A DNA stretch of 64,000 nucleotides from Winogradskyella psychrotolerans (GTDB lineage: Bacteria > Bacteroidota > Bacteroidia > Flavobacteriales > Flavobacteriaceae), in NCBI RefSeq assembly GCF_018860565.1, contig NZ_JAHKPS010000013.1, positions 390,420-454,419 on the forward strand, read 5' to 3'. Positions 43,487 through 52,166 of the stretch are shown in pieces (the stretch's first letter is position 1; each line of letters opens with the position of its first letter). Below the pieces are notes generated by a model. That model ran no database searches and was not told the DNA's origin. It saw only the letters and a program-made list of their open reading frames with translations. A program made the translations under genes and the position numbers.

Positions 43487-45904
43487 TTATTCCGTTCTTA
43501 AAGATTCTACAGGATTAGAGGTTGCGGCTTTTATTGTTTTTACAGCTATGGTTAACATGGCGATGACTACTGCTATGCCGCCTGCACCTAAAAACATCCA
43601 AATATTAAGTTCTATACGATACGCGTAATTCTGCAGCCATTTACTCATGGCCCACCATGCTATTGGAGACGCAATTAAAAAAGCGATAACGACTAATTTT
43701 AAAAAGTCTTTAGTCAGTAATATTGTAATGGCCGAGACACTCGCACCGACTATTTTACGAACTCCTATTTCCTTTTTACGCTGTGCTACAATGAGTAATG
43801 ACATGGCAAACAAACCGATACAACTTAAGATTATGGCAAGTATTGAACCACTACCAATCATGGTAATCATAGTGCGCTCATGACGTAGGGTTCTATCAAT
43901 ATTTTCATTTAAAAAAGACCCTTGAAATTCGGCATTAGGTTCAATAGTATGCCAAGCTGCTTTTACATCGGTGTAGGCTTGCTCTAAATTTTGTGATGAC
44001 ACCTTAACGTATGCGTTGCGTAAATTCCAGTTAGGAAGTGCAAATAAGGTCATTGGTGCAATATTCTGGTCAAGTTCTTGAAAATTGAAATCTTTAATAA
44101 CACCTACAACAGAATATACTGCATCATCTAAATCTATCTGAGAAGCTAAAATATCATCTTCATTCATCTGTTTAGCCATAGCTTCATTGATAATAACTGA
44201 AAGACTATCACTGGCTAAATTTTTTCGAAATGAACGACCTTCAATAATATCCAAGTCTAAAGTTTCAATATAATCGGCATCAACCACCACCATGTGTGTT
44301 TCTACACCGCGACCTTGATGTTCAAAACCCAAGACACTTGTAGAGCGCGAGCCATCTTTTCCTAAACCTAAAATATTATTAGATGCTGTAATACTTACAA
44401 TATTAGGTTTATCTTGAAGCGTATTTCGAAGTAATTCTATAGCTTGTTGATCGTTAAGTTGTCCATTCAGAGGAAAAGCAATCACCTGATCTTTATTGAA
44501 ACCTAAATCTTTAGTCCTCATAAATTCCACCTGATCCCAAAGTACAAGCGTACCACTAATCAGTAAAATAGCAATACCGAATTGCAAGACCATTAAACTA
44601 TTTCGTAAATGGTTTTTACCATTGACGTCGAGCTTCCCTTTTAAACTTTGTAAGGTTCCTAGGCGACTCATTAATAATGCAGGGTAACCTCCTGCAATTA
44701 ATGTAATCAGCAAAATACTTAAAATAAGCACCAACAACAATGATGGGTTTAGTAAGGTTGCCAATGACGCTTGGGTTATAAATAAGGTTTGAAAATAAGG
44801 CAGTAGAAACACAGCTAATAAAATTCCTAGTCCGATGGAAATTAAAAACACTAAAATGCTTTCGCCCCAAAACTGAAAAAACAACTGTTTTTTGTTTGCA
44901 CCTAATGTTTTTCGCATGCCAATCTCACGCAAACGTTGCGCACTTTTAGCAATACTCATATTGATAAAATTCACACAAGCGATAAACAGAATTAAAGTTG
45001 AAATCCCCAAGACCAAATAAGGCATGGTACGACTCACAGTTACCGGACCTTGATTAAAATTAGCAAAACGAACATCTGCCAACGGCAATACTTTTATTTG
45101 TCTGTAAAGGCCATCTGCATTAGGTTGAAGGCCATCTCGCTTGGCATTATCAATCTCATTTTTATAATGTAATTGGGTAAAATCTGCTGTGCTTTTCTCA
45201 AATTGCTCAGGTTTTAAACCTTCAGAAAGTTGCATATACACCTCATGATTCTCCATGTCCCAACGTCCTACAGTTCTGGCATAAGCATGCTCATTTTGAC
45301 TTTTAAAATTGAGAACGATATCAAAACCTATTGAACTTGTATCAGGAAAATCTTCAATAATCGCTGTGACATTAAAAGGCACTTCTACTTCATCTCTTAA
45401 AATGGTAACGGTTTGCCCTATGGGATTCTCGTCGCCAAAAATACGTTTCGCAGCTAGTTCAGTCATTACCACAGAAGACTCTGACGCTATAGGACTTGTC
45501 TTATCACCTTTTATAATTGGAAAGCTAAACATGTTAAAAAAATCGGGATCCACATAAGCCGTACTCATACGGAATTGCTTATCTTCTTGACTTAATAAGA
45601 CACCAGTACTAACATAACGCGTAATTTTCTCAACTCCCGCAACCTCATCTTTTAAAGCGGCAGCAAAAGGTTCGGATTTTGAGATGTTAGCTTCAATGCC
45701 ATTTAACCCACTATCTTCTGTATACACTTGATAAATTTCATCTCCATGCTCATGAAAGCGATCAAAAGACAATTGAAAAACGGCATACATCGCTAATAAA
45801 ATTGCAACACCAAATGCTGCCGTAAGTCCAACCACATTAAGCGCTGTAAAAGTTCTATTCTTCCAGAGGTTTCTGAATGCTATTTTTATATAATTTTTAA
45901 ACAT
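43487..45904 (-). CDS. FtsX/MacB-type ABC permease (paralogue 2)
   Basis: The 805-residue permease starts MFKNYIKIAFRNLWKN, with a membrane helix at about 20-45, two periplasmic domains and two FtsX cores (LREIGMRKTLGANKKQLF and KKEIGVRKIVGAS). It ends NPVESLRTE. It is the second of four tandem copies that differ in their periplasmic domains more than in their membrane parts. The gap to the preceding permease gene is 24 bases. Confidence 0.92.
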   Translation of the reverse strand: MFKNYIKIAFRNLWKNRTFTALNVVGLTAAFGVAILLAMYAVFQLSFDRFHEHGDEIYQVYTEDSGLNGIEANISKSEPFAAALKDEVAGVEKITRYVSTGVLLSQEDKQFRMSTAYVDPDFFNMFSFPIIKGDKTSPIASESSVVMTELAAKRIFGDENPIGQTVTILRDEVEVPFNVTAIIEDFPDTSSIGFDIVLNFKSQNEHAYARTVGRWDMENHEVYMQLSEGLKPEQFEKSTADFTQLHYKNEIDNAKRDGLQPNADGLYRQIKVLPLADVRFANFNQGPVTVSRTMPYLVLGISTLILFIACVNFINMSIAKSAQRLREIGMRKTLGANKKQLFFQFWGESILVFLISIGLGILLAVFLLPYFQTLFITQASLATLLNPSLLLVLILSILLITLIAGGYPALLMSRLGTLQSLKGKLDVNGKNHLRNSLMVLQFGIAILLISGTLVLWDQVEFMRTKDLGFNKDQVIAFPLNGQLNDQQAIELLRNTLQDKPNIVSITASNNILGLGKDGSRSTSVLGFEHQGRGVETHMVVVDADYIETLDLDIIEGRSFRKNLASDSLSVIINEAMAKQMNEDDILASQIDLDDAVYSVVGVIKDFNFQELDQNIAPMTLFALPNWNLRNAYVKVSSQNLEQAYTDVKAAWHTIEPNAEFQGSFLNENIDRTLRHERTMITMIGSGSILAIILSCIGLFAMSLLIVAQRKKEIGVRKIVGASVSAITILLTKDFLKLVVIAFLIASPIAWWAMSKWLQNYAYRIELNIWMFLGAGGIAVVIAMLTIAVKTIKAATSNPVESLRTE

Positions 45905-45928
45905 GATTGTTCGTTTTTTGATTGATGA

Positions 45929-48328
45929 TTATTCGGTACGCAATGACTTTACTGGATTAGACGTTGCTGCTTTAATGGCTTGAAAGCTTACAGTGATTAG
46001 TGTAATGATTAACGCTCCAAAACATGCAATGGCAAACACATCCCAACTGACTGTGGTACGATAGCTAAATTTTTGTAACCATTGTCCCATAATATAATAA
46101 GCCAACGGAGATGCAATTAACAATGCAATGAATACCAGCGTGATGAAATCTTTTGAAAGCAATAACCATAACTGACTGATGGATGCTCCTAAGACTTTAC
46201 GAACACCAATTTCTTTAGTACGTTGTTCAGCCACAAAAGATGCTAATCCAAATAAACCTAAACAACTAATAAAAATCGCTAATGCTGTAAATACTCTGGC
46301 TAAACTGGCAACACGTTCTTCAGATTCAAACTTTGCACCGTATTCTTCATCCACAAACTGATAGTCGAAAGGAGTGTTTGGAAAGTTCTTTTTAAAGACA
46401 CCTTCAATAAGCGCTAAATTTTCACTAGTGCTTTTTTCGGGATTAAGTCTTACATTATAAAACGCCGTATTATCATCGCTATCAAAAACATACATCGCTT
46501 GTTTTACTGGACTGTATGGCGACTGAATAATCATATCTTCAACAACTCCTACAATTTTTAGTGGTGGATCAACATTTTCAGTATCAGAATCTCTTATAAA
46601 TTTACCAATTGGATTAATAAGTCCCATGTATTTCACAGCCGTTTCATTAAGTAATACAGCATTTGAGTCTGAAGCAAATTCCCGAGAAAACCCACGACCA
46701 GCAGTAACTTTTAAACCTAAAGTTTCCACAAATTCATATGAGACGGATGTATATGCTAAATCTTCCTGAAAATCAGCAGGCTTACCATCCCAAGTATAAC
46801 CAGATCTATTAGACCACACATTAGTCATAGGTGCACTTGTTCCTGCCATTTCTAAAGCACCCCCAGAGGCTATAAACTGATTCCTCATGATATCTTTTTT
46901 CCCGATAAACTCGTTACTCATAACTGGAATTTGAATGAGTCCTTCTTTATCATATCCAACAGGTCGATCTTTAGAAAACTGTATTTGATTCATCACCACC
47001 AATGTTCCTATAATTAAGGCTATCGAAACGGTAAACTGTGCGACTACTAAAATTTTTCGAGGCAAAGATGAATAACGACCAGATTTGAAGGTGCCTTTTA
47101 ATACCGCAACAGGATTAAAAGATGATAAATAAATGGCTGGATAACTTCCTGCTAAAAATGCCGTAATAATTACAAAAGTCAATGAAATTAACCAAAACTG
47201 AAGATTTTCCCACGGAAAAACGATGGCTTTACTAGCCAAATTATTAAATCCGTTTAAGAATAACAACACTAATCCAAGTGCAACAATAAACGACAGAAAC
47301 ACAATTAAAAACGATTCACTTAAAAATTGAAAAATAAGCTGACTACGTTGTGAGCCAATCGATTTTCTAATGCCAACTTCTGTCGCTCGTTTTTCGGAAC
47401 GTGCGGTACTTAAATTCACAAAATTGATACAGGCTAATAACAGAATAAACAAACCTATAACACCAAACAACCAAACGTTTTCAATTCGTCCACCGGATTG
47501 CACCCCGTTTTCAAACTCACTTCGTAAATGCCAATCTTTCATAGGTAACAGGAATAATTGTGGATTAAATTGAGCTGTTTCAGATGAGGCATTTTTCTTT
47601 ACATCACTAATTTTAGAGGTTACCACATCCATAGTCGTATTCTCATTAATTTGCACAAACAGCTGAAATGAATTATTTCCCCAAGCATCCTTTGACAATT
47701 CTAACCAAGGCTGTGTTGTTACATAATGTTTCCATGGAATGATGTATTCCATATCGCTAAAAGAGTTATTTGTTGGAATGTCTTTATAAACCGAAGACAC
47801 AATTAAATCATCCTCATTATTCACTTTTACTATTTTTCCGAGAGCGGTTTCATTACCAAATAAAGACTTCGCAGCAGATTCTGATAACATAATTGAATTC
47901 TTCTCTTTAAGGCCATCTTTTACTCCCGAAATAATATCCAAATCCAACATATCTGTTGCTCCTTCTTGCATTGCGTTTCCGGTTCTGTAAATATTGGTTT
48001 CACCAAATTTAAGGTATCGCGGTTGCTCCCAAGATGACATCACAATATGTTTAAAGTTATCTTTATGATCTTGACGCAAGGCAAACTCTAATGGTCTCGG
48101 AATAGCAGGATCTGTTCCAATAGTATTATTTATTGTCTGACTTTGAAACACTTGAGCAATAGCCTCCTTACTTTCAAAATGATTATTAAAATTTAATTCA
48201 TCAGTGACCCATAAACCAATCATAATCGTCGCTGCCATGCCAACAGCTAAACCTAAAATATTGATAAATGAATACACCTTATTTTTAATAAGATTCCGAA
48301 ACGCTATTTTGAAATAATTTTTGAGCAT
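45929..48328 (-). CDS. FtsX/MacB-type ABC permease (paralogue 1)
   Basis: The 799-residue permease has the same layout: a start MLKNYFKIAFRNL, membrane helix, MacB periplasmic domain, FtsX core (ATEVGIRKSIGSQRSQLI), second periplasmic domain and second core (TKEIGVRKVLGAS). It ends NPVKSLRTE. It is the permease nearest the first ATPase and probably its direct partner. The other three are arranged downstream in tandem. Confidence 0.92.
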   Translation of the reverse strand: MLKNYFKIAFRNLIKNKVYSFINILGLAVGMAATIMIGLWVTDELNFNNHFESKEAIAQVFQSQTINNTIGTDPAIPRPLEFALRQDHKDNFKHIVMSSWEQPRYLKFGETNIYRTGNAMQEGATDMLDLDIISGVKDGLKEKNSIMLSESAAKSLFGNETALGKIVKVNNEDDLIVSSVYKDIPTNNSFSDMEYIIPWKHYVTTQPWLELSKDAWGNNSFQLFVQINENTTMDVVTSKISDVKKNASSETAQFNPQLFLLPMKDWHLRSEFENGVQSGGRIENVWLFGVIGLFILLLACINFVNLSTARSEKRATEVGIRKSIGSQRSQLIFQFLSESFLIVFLSFIVALGLVLLFLNGFNNLASKAIVFPWENLQFWLISLTFVIITAFLAGSYPAIYLSSFNPVAVLKGTFKSGRYSSLPRKILVVAQFTVSIALIIGTLVVMNQIQFSKDRPVGYDKEGLIQIPVMSNEFIGKKDIMRNQFIASGGALEMAGTSAPMTNVWSNRSGYTWDGKPADFQEDLAYTSVSYEFVETLGLKVTAGRGFSREFASDSNAVLLNETAVKYMGLINPIGKFIRDSDTENVDPPLKIVGVVEDMIIQSPYSPVKQAMYVFDSDDNTAFYNVRLNPEKSTSENLALIEGVFKKNFPNTPFDYQFVDEEYGAKFESEERVASLARVFTALAIFISCLGLFGLASFVAEQRTKEIGVRKVLGASISQLWLLLSKDFITLVFIALLIASPLAYYIMGQWLQKFSYRTTVSWDVFAIACFGALIITLITVSFQAIKAATSNPVKSLRTE

Positions 48329-48372
48329 GGCTTCTATGAATTACTGTTCGTTTTTTGATTGATTTGGCTTCG

Positions 48373-48419
48373 ACACTTCAGTCGTAATTGATTGGTTGTT
48401 TTATGATTTACTGAAGTGT
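48373..48419. repeat. Long-loop inverted repeat upstream of the first permease
   Basis: ACACTTCAGT (48373-48382) and ACTGAAGTGT (48410-48419) are perfect 10-base arms around a 27-base AT-rich loop. It lies between the first ATPase and permease 1. No function can be assigned. Confidence 0.5.
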
Positions 48420-48452
48420 TTTCGGCCTGATTGATTGATTATTATATACCTA

Positions 48453-48471
48453 CAAGGTTTTAAAAACCTTG
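48453..48471. repeat. Palindromic intercistronic repeat (copy 2)
   Basis: CAAGGTTTTAAAAACCTTG is a 19-base inverted repeat that is perfect apart from its centre, 9 bases past the ATPase stop codon. It differs from copy 1 (43454-43472) at one position and shares the trailing CAGG. Confidence 0.6.
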
Positions 48472-48480
48472 CAGGATAGA

Positions 48481-49158
48481 CTACGCTAATATATTTTCTG
48501 TTACTTTTTGTCCGTCTAACATTCTTATAATTCTGTGACTGTATTTTGCATCGTGCTCACTGTGTGTTACCATGATGATGGTTGTTCCTGCTTCATTGAG
48601 ATCTATTAATAAATCCATAACTTCATTACCATTGGTACTATCTAAATTTCCTGTGGGTTCATCTGCAAGAATTAATTTGGGATTATTAACAACCGCTCTT
48701 GCCACAGCCACACGCTGTTGCTGTCCACCAGAAAGTTGTTGAGGAAAGTGATTTCTTCGGTGCATAATTTGCATTTTCTCTAAAACCGCCTCCACTTGCT
48801 GTTTACGTTCTGCTGGTTTAACACCTGTATAGATTAAGGGTAATTCTACGTTTTCAAACACCGTTAGTTCATCAATGAGATTAAAGCTTTGAAAAACAAA
48901 ACCAATATTGTGTTTGCGTAATTCTGAACGCTTGCGCTCATTATAACCAGCGACTTCCGTGCCGTTAAACATAAAACTACCTCCATCAGGATCGTCTAGT
49001 AATCCCAAAATATTTAATAAGGTCGATTTCCCACATCCGGAAGGCCCCATGATCGCCACAAACTCACCTTCTTTTACATCAAACGATAATTTGTTTAAGG
49101 CTATGGTTTGTACTTCTTCGGTTTTATAGAATTTTTCTAGGTCTTTTATTTGTATCAT
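48481..49158 (-). CDS. ABC transporter ATP-binding protein (MacB/LolD type), first copy
   Basis: The 225-residue ATPase has Walker A GPSGCGKST (about residues 39-47), the signature LSGGQQQRVAVARAV, Walker B LILADEPTGNLDS and the H-loop in VTHSEHD. It belongs to the same branch as the second ATPase (36907-37578) but carries more typical motifs (RVAVARA in place of LVGIARA). It follows the adaptor gene in the export locus. Confidence 0.95.
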   Translation of the reverse strand: MIQIKDLEKFYKTEEVQTIALNKLSFDVKEGEFVAIMGPSGCGKSTLLNILGLLDDPDGGSFMFNGTEVAGYNERKRSELRKHNIGFVFQSFNLIDELTVFENVELPLIYTGVKPAERKQQVEAVLEKMQIMHRRNHFPQQLSGGQQQRVAVARAVVNNPKLILADEPTGNLDSTNGNEVMDLLIDLNEAGTTIIMVTHSEHDAKYSHRIIRMLDGQKVTENILA

Positions 49159-49263
49159 CGTATAAGTTTTTATCTTGTAGCTTTGGCTATTAGCCCTTAG
49201 TTATTGGTTGTTAATTTTAGTCTTTTTTCTAATCTTTATTATCTTGGTTCTTGTCTCATGCTT

Positions 49264-50514
49264 CTATTTCAAAATCAACTCTTCCGTATCACCAAAAGCA
49301 TCATAACTCGAGGTGACTACTTTATCTCCAGGATTTAATCCTTCTAAGACTTCGTAATATTCTGTATTCTGGCTTCCTAATCTTATGTTGACTTTGTACG
49401 CTGTGTTTCCATCTTCGCTGACTTTAAACATCCAGTTCCCTCCTGTTTTTTGAAAGAAGCCACCTTTCGCTACTAACAACGCTTCTTTTTCTGCACTTAA
49501 GGCCACACGAATTTGCAAATTCTGACCTCTACGAATGCCTTCAGGCACTTCACCTACAAATTTCATATCCACTTGAAAACGACCATTGGTAACTTGTGTA
49601 AATACCTTTTTAATTTCTAAAGTGTAGGTTTTATTATTCAACACAAAGGTTCCGGTTTGACCATTATAGATTCTTGAAATATAATGCTCATCAATATCCA
49701 CTCTAACTTTATAACCAGTGATCACATCGACTTGACCTAACCGTGTGCCTTTATTAATAGACTGCCCAATTTCAGCATCTAGCGACGTTAACTGCCCATC
49801 AATTGGTGCTCTAACCACTAAATCTCCTACCTTTTTTCGCATTAATTCTAAAGCACTTTGGGTTCTAGCATATGAATTTCTAGCCTGATTGACTTCTAAT
49901 TTTGATGAAATACTATCCTCTGATAATACTTGTTGCGCAAGTTTCATACGTTCCTTTTGGTACTCATAATTATTTTGAGACGACTCGTAGTCCATTCTTC
50001 CAATCGCCCCTTTTTCGTATAAACGTTTGTTTAAATTATAAACACGTTCGGCTTCAATGAGATTATTTTCAACATCAGTAAATTGATTTTGGCGGTTAAT
50101 GGTATTTTGGCGCGCTGCATTTTGAGAAATCTGCATTTGTGTTAATAAATTATACACCGACGTTTCCTGGTTAATAAGACTCAATTCCAAATCGGTATTA
50201 GATAATCTTAAAATTGGTTCTCCTTTTTTAAGCATGGCACCATCTTCAACAAACTTCTCTTCTACACGCCCACCTTCTAAAGCATCTAAATAAATGGTGG
50301 TAATAGGAAGCACAATACCGTTAACCGGAATGTTTTCTTGAAATACATTTTCACTGACTGTACTAATTGAAATTCGCTCTTTATCAACATTCAATTTTGA
50401 ACCACCTGAGGTTTGAAAAATAACATACACGATTAAAGCTATTATTACTAAAATCCCTAAAGCTAATCCTACTTTTTGATTTGAAAATTTCTTCTTTTGA
50501 ATTGGAACGTCCAT
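49264..50514 (-). CDS. MacA-like periplasmic adaptor (membrane fusion protein)
   Basis: I choose the ATG at 50514 (MDVPIQKKKFSNQ), giving 416 residues. The longer frame from 50565 crosses the sigma54-like promoter. A single membrane anchor (about residues 14-35) is followed by lipoyl/barrel-sandwich halves (VEEKFVEDGAMLKKGEPILRL, later DLVVRAPIDGQLTSLDAEIG), a coiled-coil hairpin (about 110-210) and a beta-barrel. This is the adaptor linking the MacB-like permeases to TolC. It is first in the minus-strand export operon. Confidence 0.93.
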   Translation of the reverse strand: MDVPIQKKKFSNQKVGLALGILVIIALIVYVIFQTSGGSKLNVDKERISISTVSENVFQENIPVNGIVLPITTIYLDALEGGRVEEKFVEDGAMLKKGEPILRLSNTDLELSLINQETSVYNLLTQMQISQNAARQNTINRQNQFTDVENNLIEAERVYNLNKRLYEKGAIGRMDYESSQNNYEYQKERMKLAQQVLSEDSISSKLEVNQARNSYARTQSALELMRKKVGDLVVRAPIDGQLTSLDAEIGQSINKGTRLGQVDVITGYKVRVDIDEHYISRIYNGQTGTFVLNNKTYTLEIKKVFTQVTNGRFQVDMKFVGEVPEGIRRGQNLQIRVALSAEKEALLVAKGGFFQKTGGNWMFKVSEDGNTAYKVNIRLGSQNTEYYEVLEGLNPGDKVVTSSYDAFGDTEELILK

Positions 50515-50542
50515 TTGTAATTTTTGATTTATATATTTTATA

Positions 50543-50562
50543 TAGTGAAGATAATGCCAAAA
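50543..50562 (-). promoter_or_regulatory. Sigma54-like promoter of the export operon
   Basis: Reads TTTTGGCATTATCTTCACTA on the minus strand. The -24 element TTGGCA is good and the -12 region poor. It is 28 bases upstream of the chosen adaptor ATG and nearly identical to the copy at 40870-40889. Confidence 0.6.
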
Positions 50563-50610
50563 CATTAATATACTGAATTACAGCTTATTATATTTTTAGT
50601 CGAAATTAAA

Positions 50611-50650
50611 AGTGTCCGTTTTTGATACACTTTATGTTCAATAACGTACA
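50611..50650. promoter_or_regulatory. Paired palindromic upstream sites (UAS) of the export operon
   Basis: Site A is AGTGTCCGTTTTTGATACAC (50611-50630), with outer palindromic bases AAGTGT/ACACTT from 50610 to 50632. Site B is TGTTCAATAACGTACA (50635-50650), an imperfect palindrome. Spacing within the pair and to the promoter is the same as at 40938-40977. Confidence 0.6.
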
Positions 50651-50813
50651 CTTTTGAAGGCTGTTAAAATTTAGGTTTTGTATTTTTTTTAAGCCCAAGA
50701 TAAAATTGTAATATTGTAAACACATCCTTAAAATGAGTTCAATACGCTATTTCCGATGTATAACGTTCGGCTTTGAAAGGACTTCCTAATAAATAAACCT
50801 CGATTATCGAGAG

Positions 50814-52166
50814 ATGGTACTTAAAAACGCTACAATATTAGTTATAGACGATGATGTTGATGTATTAACAGCATTGCGATTGCTATTAAAACCGCTGGTT
50901 AAAACTGTGGTTACGGAGAAAAACCCAAGTAATATTACCTCTCAAATAGCGCAAGCTAATTACGATATTATTATTCTAGACATGAATTTCAATGGCTTAG
51001 TCAATACGGGAAACGAAGGTATTTTTTGGCTGAACAAAATCCGACAGTTAAAACCTGAAACAGCTGTGATTTTAATGACCGCTTATGCTGATATTGATTT
51101 AGCCATACGCGGTTTAAAAGAAGGTGCATCTGACTTTTTAATGAAACCTTGGAAGAATGAAAAAATTGTAGAAACCATCACAACTATTCTGAGTCAGAAA
51201 AAATCGCAAAAGCTCTCAAAGAACCAGCTTCACAGCAATTCTGTTGAAATTATTGGCACTAGTGATGTGATGACAGATGTCTTTACAAAGCTCAAAAAAG
51301 TAGCACCAACAGATGCCAACGTTTTAATCCTTGGTGAAAACGGTACAGGTAAAGATTTAATTGCTCGTGCGCTTCATGATAACTCCAACAGAAAACACCA
51401 ACCGTTTGTAAAAGTCGATGTTGGTGCTTTAACAGAATCGCTATTTGAAAGTGAATTATTTGGCTATAAAAAAGGGGCTTTCACCGATGCTAGAGAAGAT
51501 AGAAAAGGCCGATTTGAAGCCTCCCATGGTGGCACACTATTTTTAGATGAAATAGGAAATATTAGTTTGAGTCAGCAAGCCCGATTACTCACCGTCTTAC
51601 AAAACAGACAAGTGACTCCTTTGGGCTCAAATGAACCAATCCCTATCGATATTCGATTAATTTGCGCTACTAATATCGATCCTCAAGTTTTAGCAGATGA
51701 AAAGAGGTTCAGGAAAGATTTAATCTACAGAATTAATACGGTTGATATTGTTGTGCCTCCATTAAGAGATCGTGGCACTGACATTACAGCGTTAGCACAC
51801 CATTTTGTGACTTTATATGCTGAAAAATATAATAAAAACCCCTTTTCTTTTGATTCCGGATTTATTTCGAAGCTCAAAAAACACGACTTTCCTGGTAATG
51901 TAAGAGAGCTTCAATACGTTTTAGAACGCGCCATTATTATGACTGACGGTTCGGTCTTAAAACCGGAGGATTTAGTATTTTCCTCTATAGAACGGTCGTC
52001 GGCAGCTTCAAGTACGGAAACTCAAAGTTTAAACTTGGATGATATTGAAAGAAATGCCATTTTAAATGTTCTTGAAAAAAATAAAGGTAATGTCTCTAAA
52101 TCGGCTAAAGATCTAGGGATTACCAGAGCAGCTTTATACAGAAGACTAGAAAAGTATGAACTATAG
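50814..52166 (+). CDS. Sigma54-dependent response regulator (NtrC-type)
   Basis: The 450-residue protein has a receiver domain (phospho-acceptor D56 in ILDMNF, conserved lysine in FLMKPW), an AAA+ domain with Walker A GENGTGKD (about 173-180), the sigma54-contact loop in the variant form GAFTDA (about 221-226) and Walker B GGTLFLDEIGN. A C-terminal Fis-type HTH follows (NVSKSAKDLGITRAALYRRL). It activates sigma54 promoters when phosphorylated. The histidine kinase gene overlaps its end by 11 bases, and it diverges from the export operon it probably controls. Confidence 0.95.
   Translation: MVLKNATILVIDDDVDVLTALRLLLKPLVKTVVTEKNPSNITSQIAQANYDIIILDMNFNGLVNTGNEGIFWLNKIRQLKPETAVILMTAYADIDLAIRGLKEGASDFLMKPWKNEKIVETITTILSQKKSQKLSKNQLHSNSVEIIGTSDVMTDVFTKLKKVAPTDANVLILGENGTGKDLIARALHDNSNRKHQPFVKVDVGALTESLFESELFGYKKGAFTDAREDRKGRFEASHGGTLFLDEIGNISLSQQARLLTVLQNRQVTPLGSNEPIPIDIRLICATNIDPQVLADEKRFRKDLIYRINTVDIVVPPLRDRGTDITALAHHFVTLYAEKYNKNPFSFDSGFISKLKKHDFPGNVRELQYVLERAIIMTDGSVLKPEDLVFSSIERSSAASSTETQSLNLDDIERNAILNVLEKNKGNVSKSAKDLGITRAALYRRLEKYEL

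Noticed and set aside
50515..50565. Longer adaptor start at 50565
   Set aside because: It crosses the sigma54-like promoter; the shorter start at 50514 begins with a charged stretch followed by the membrane anchor.
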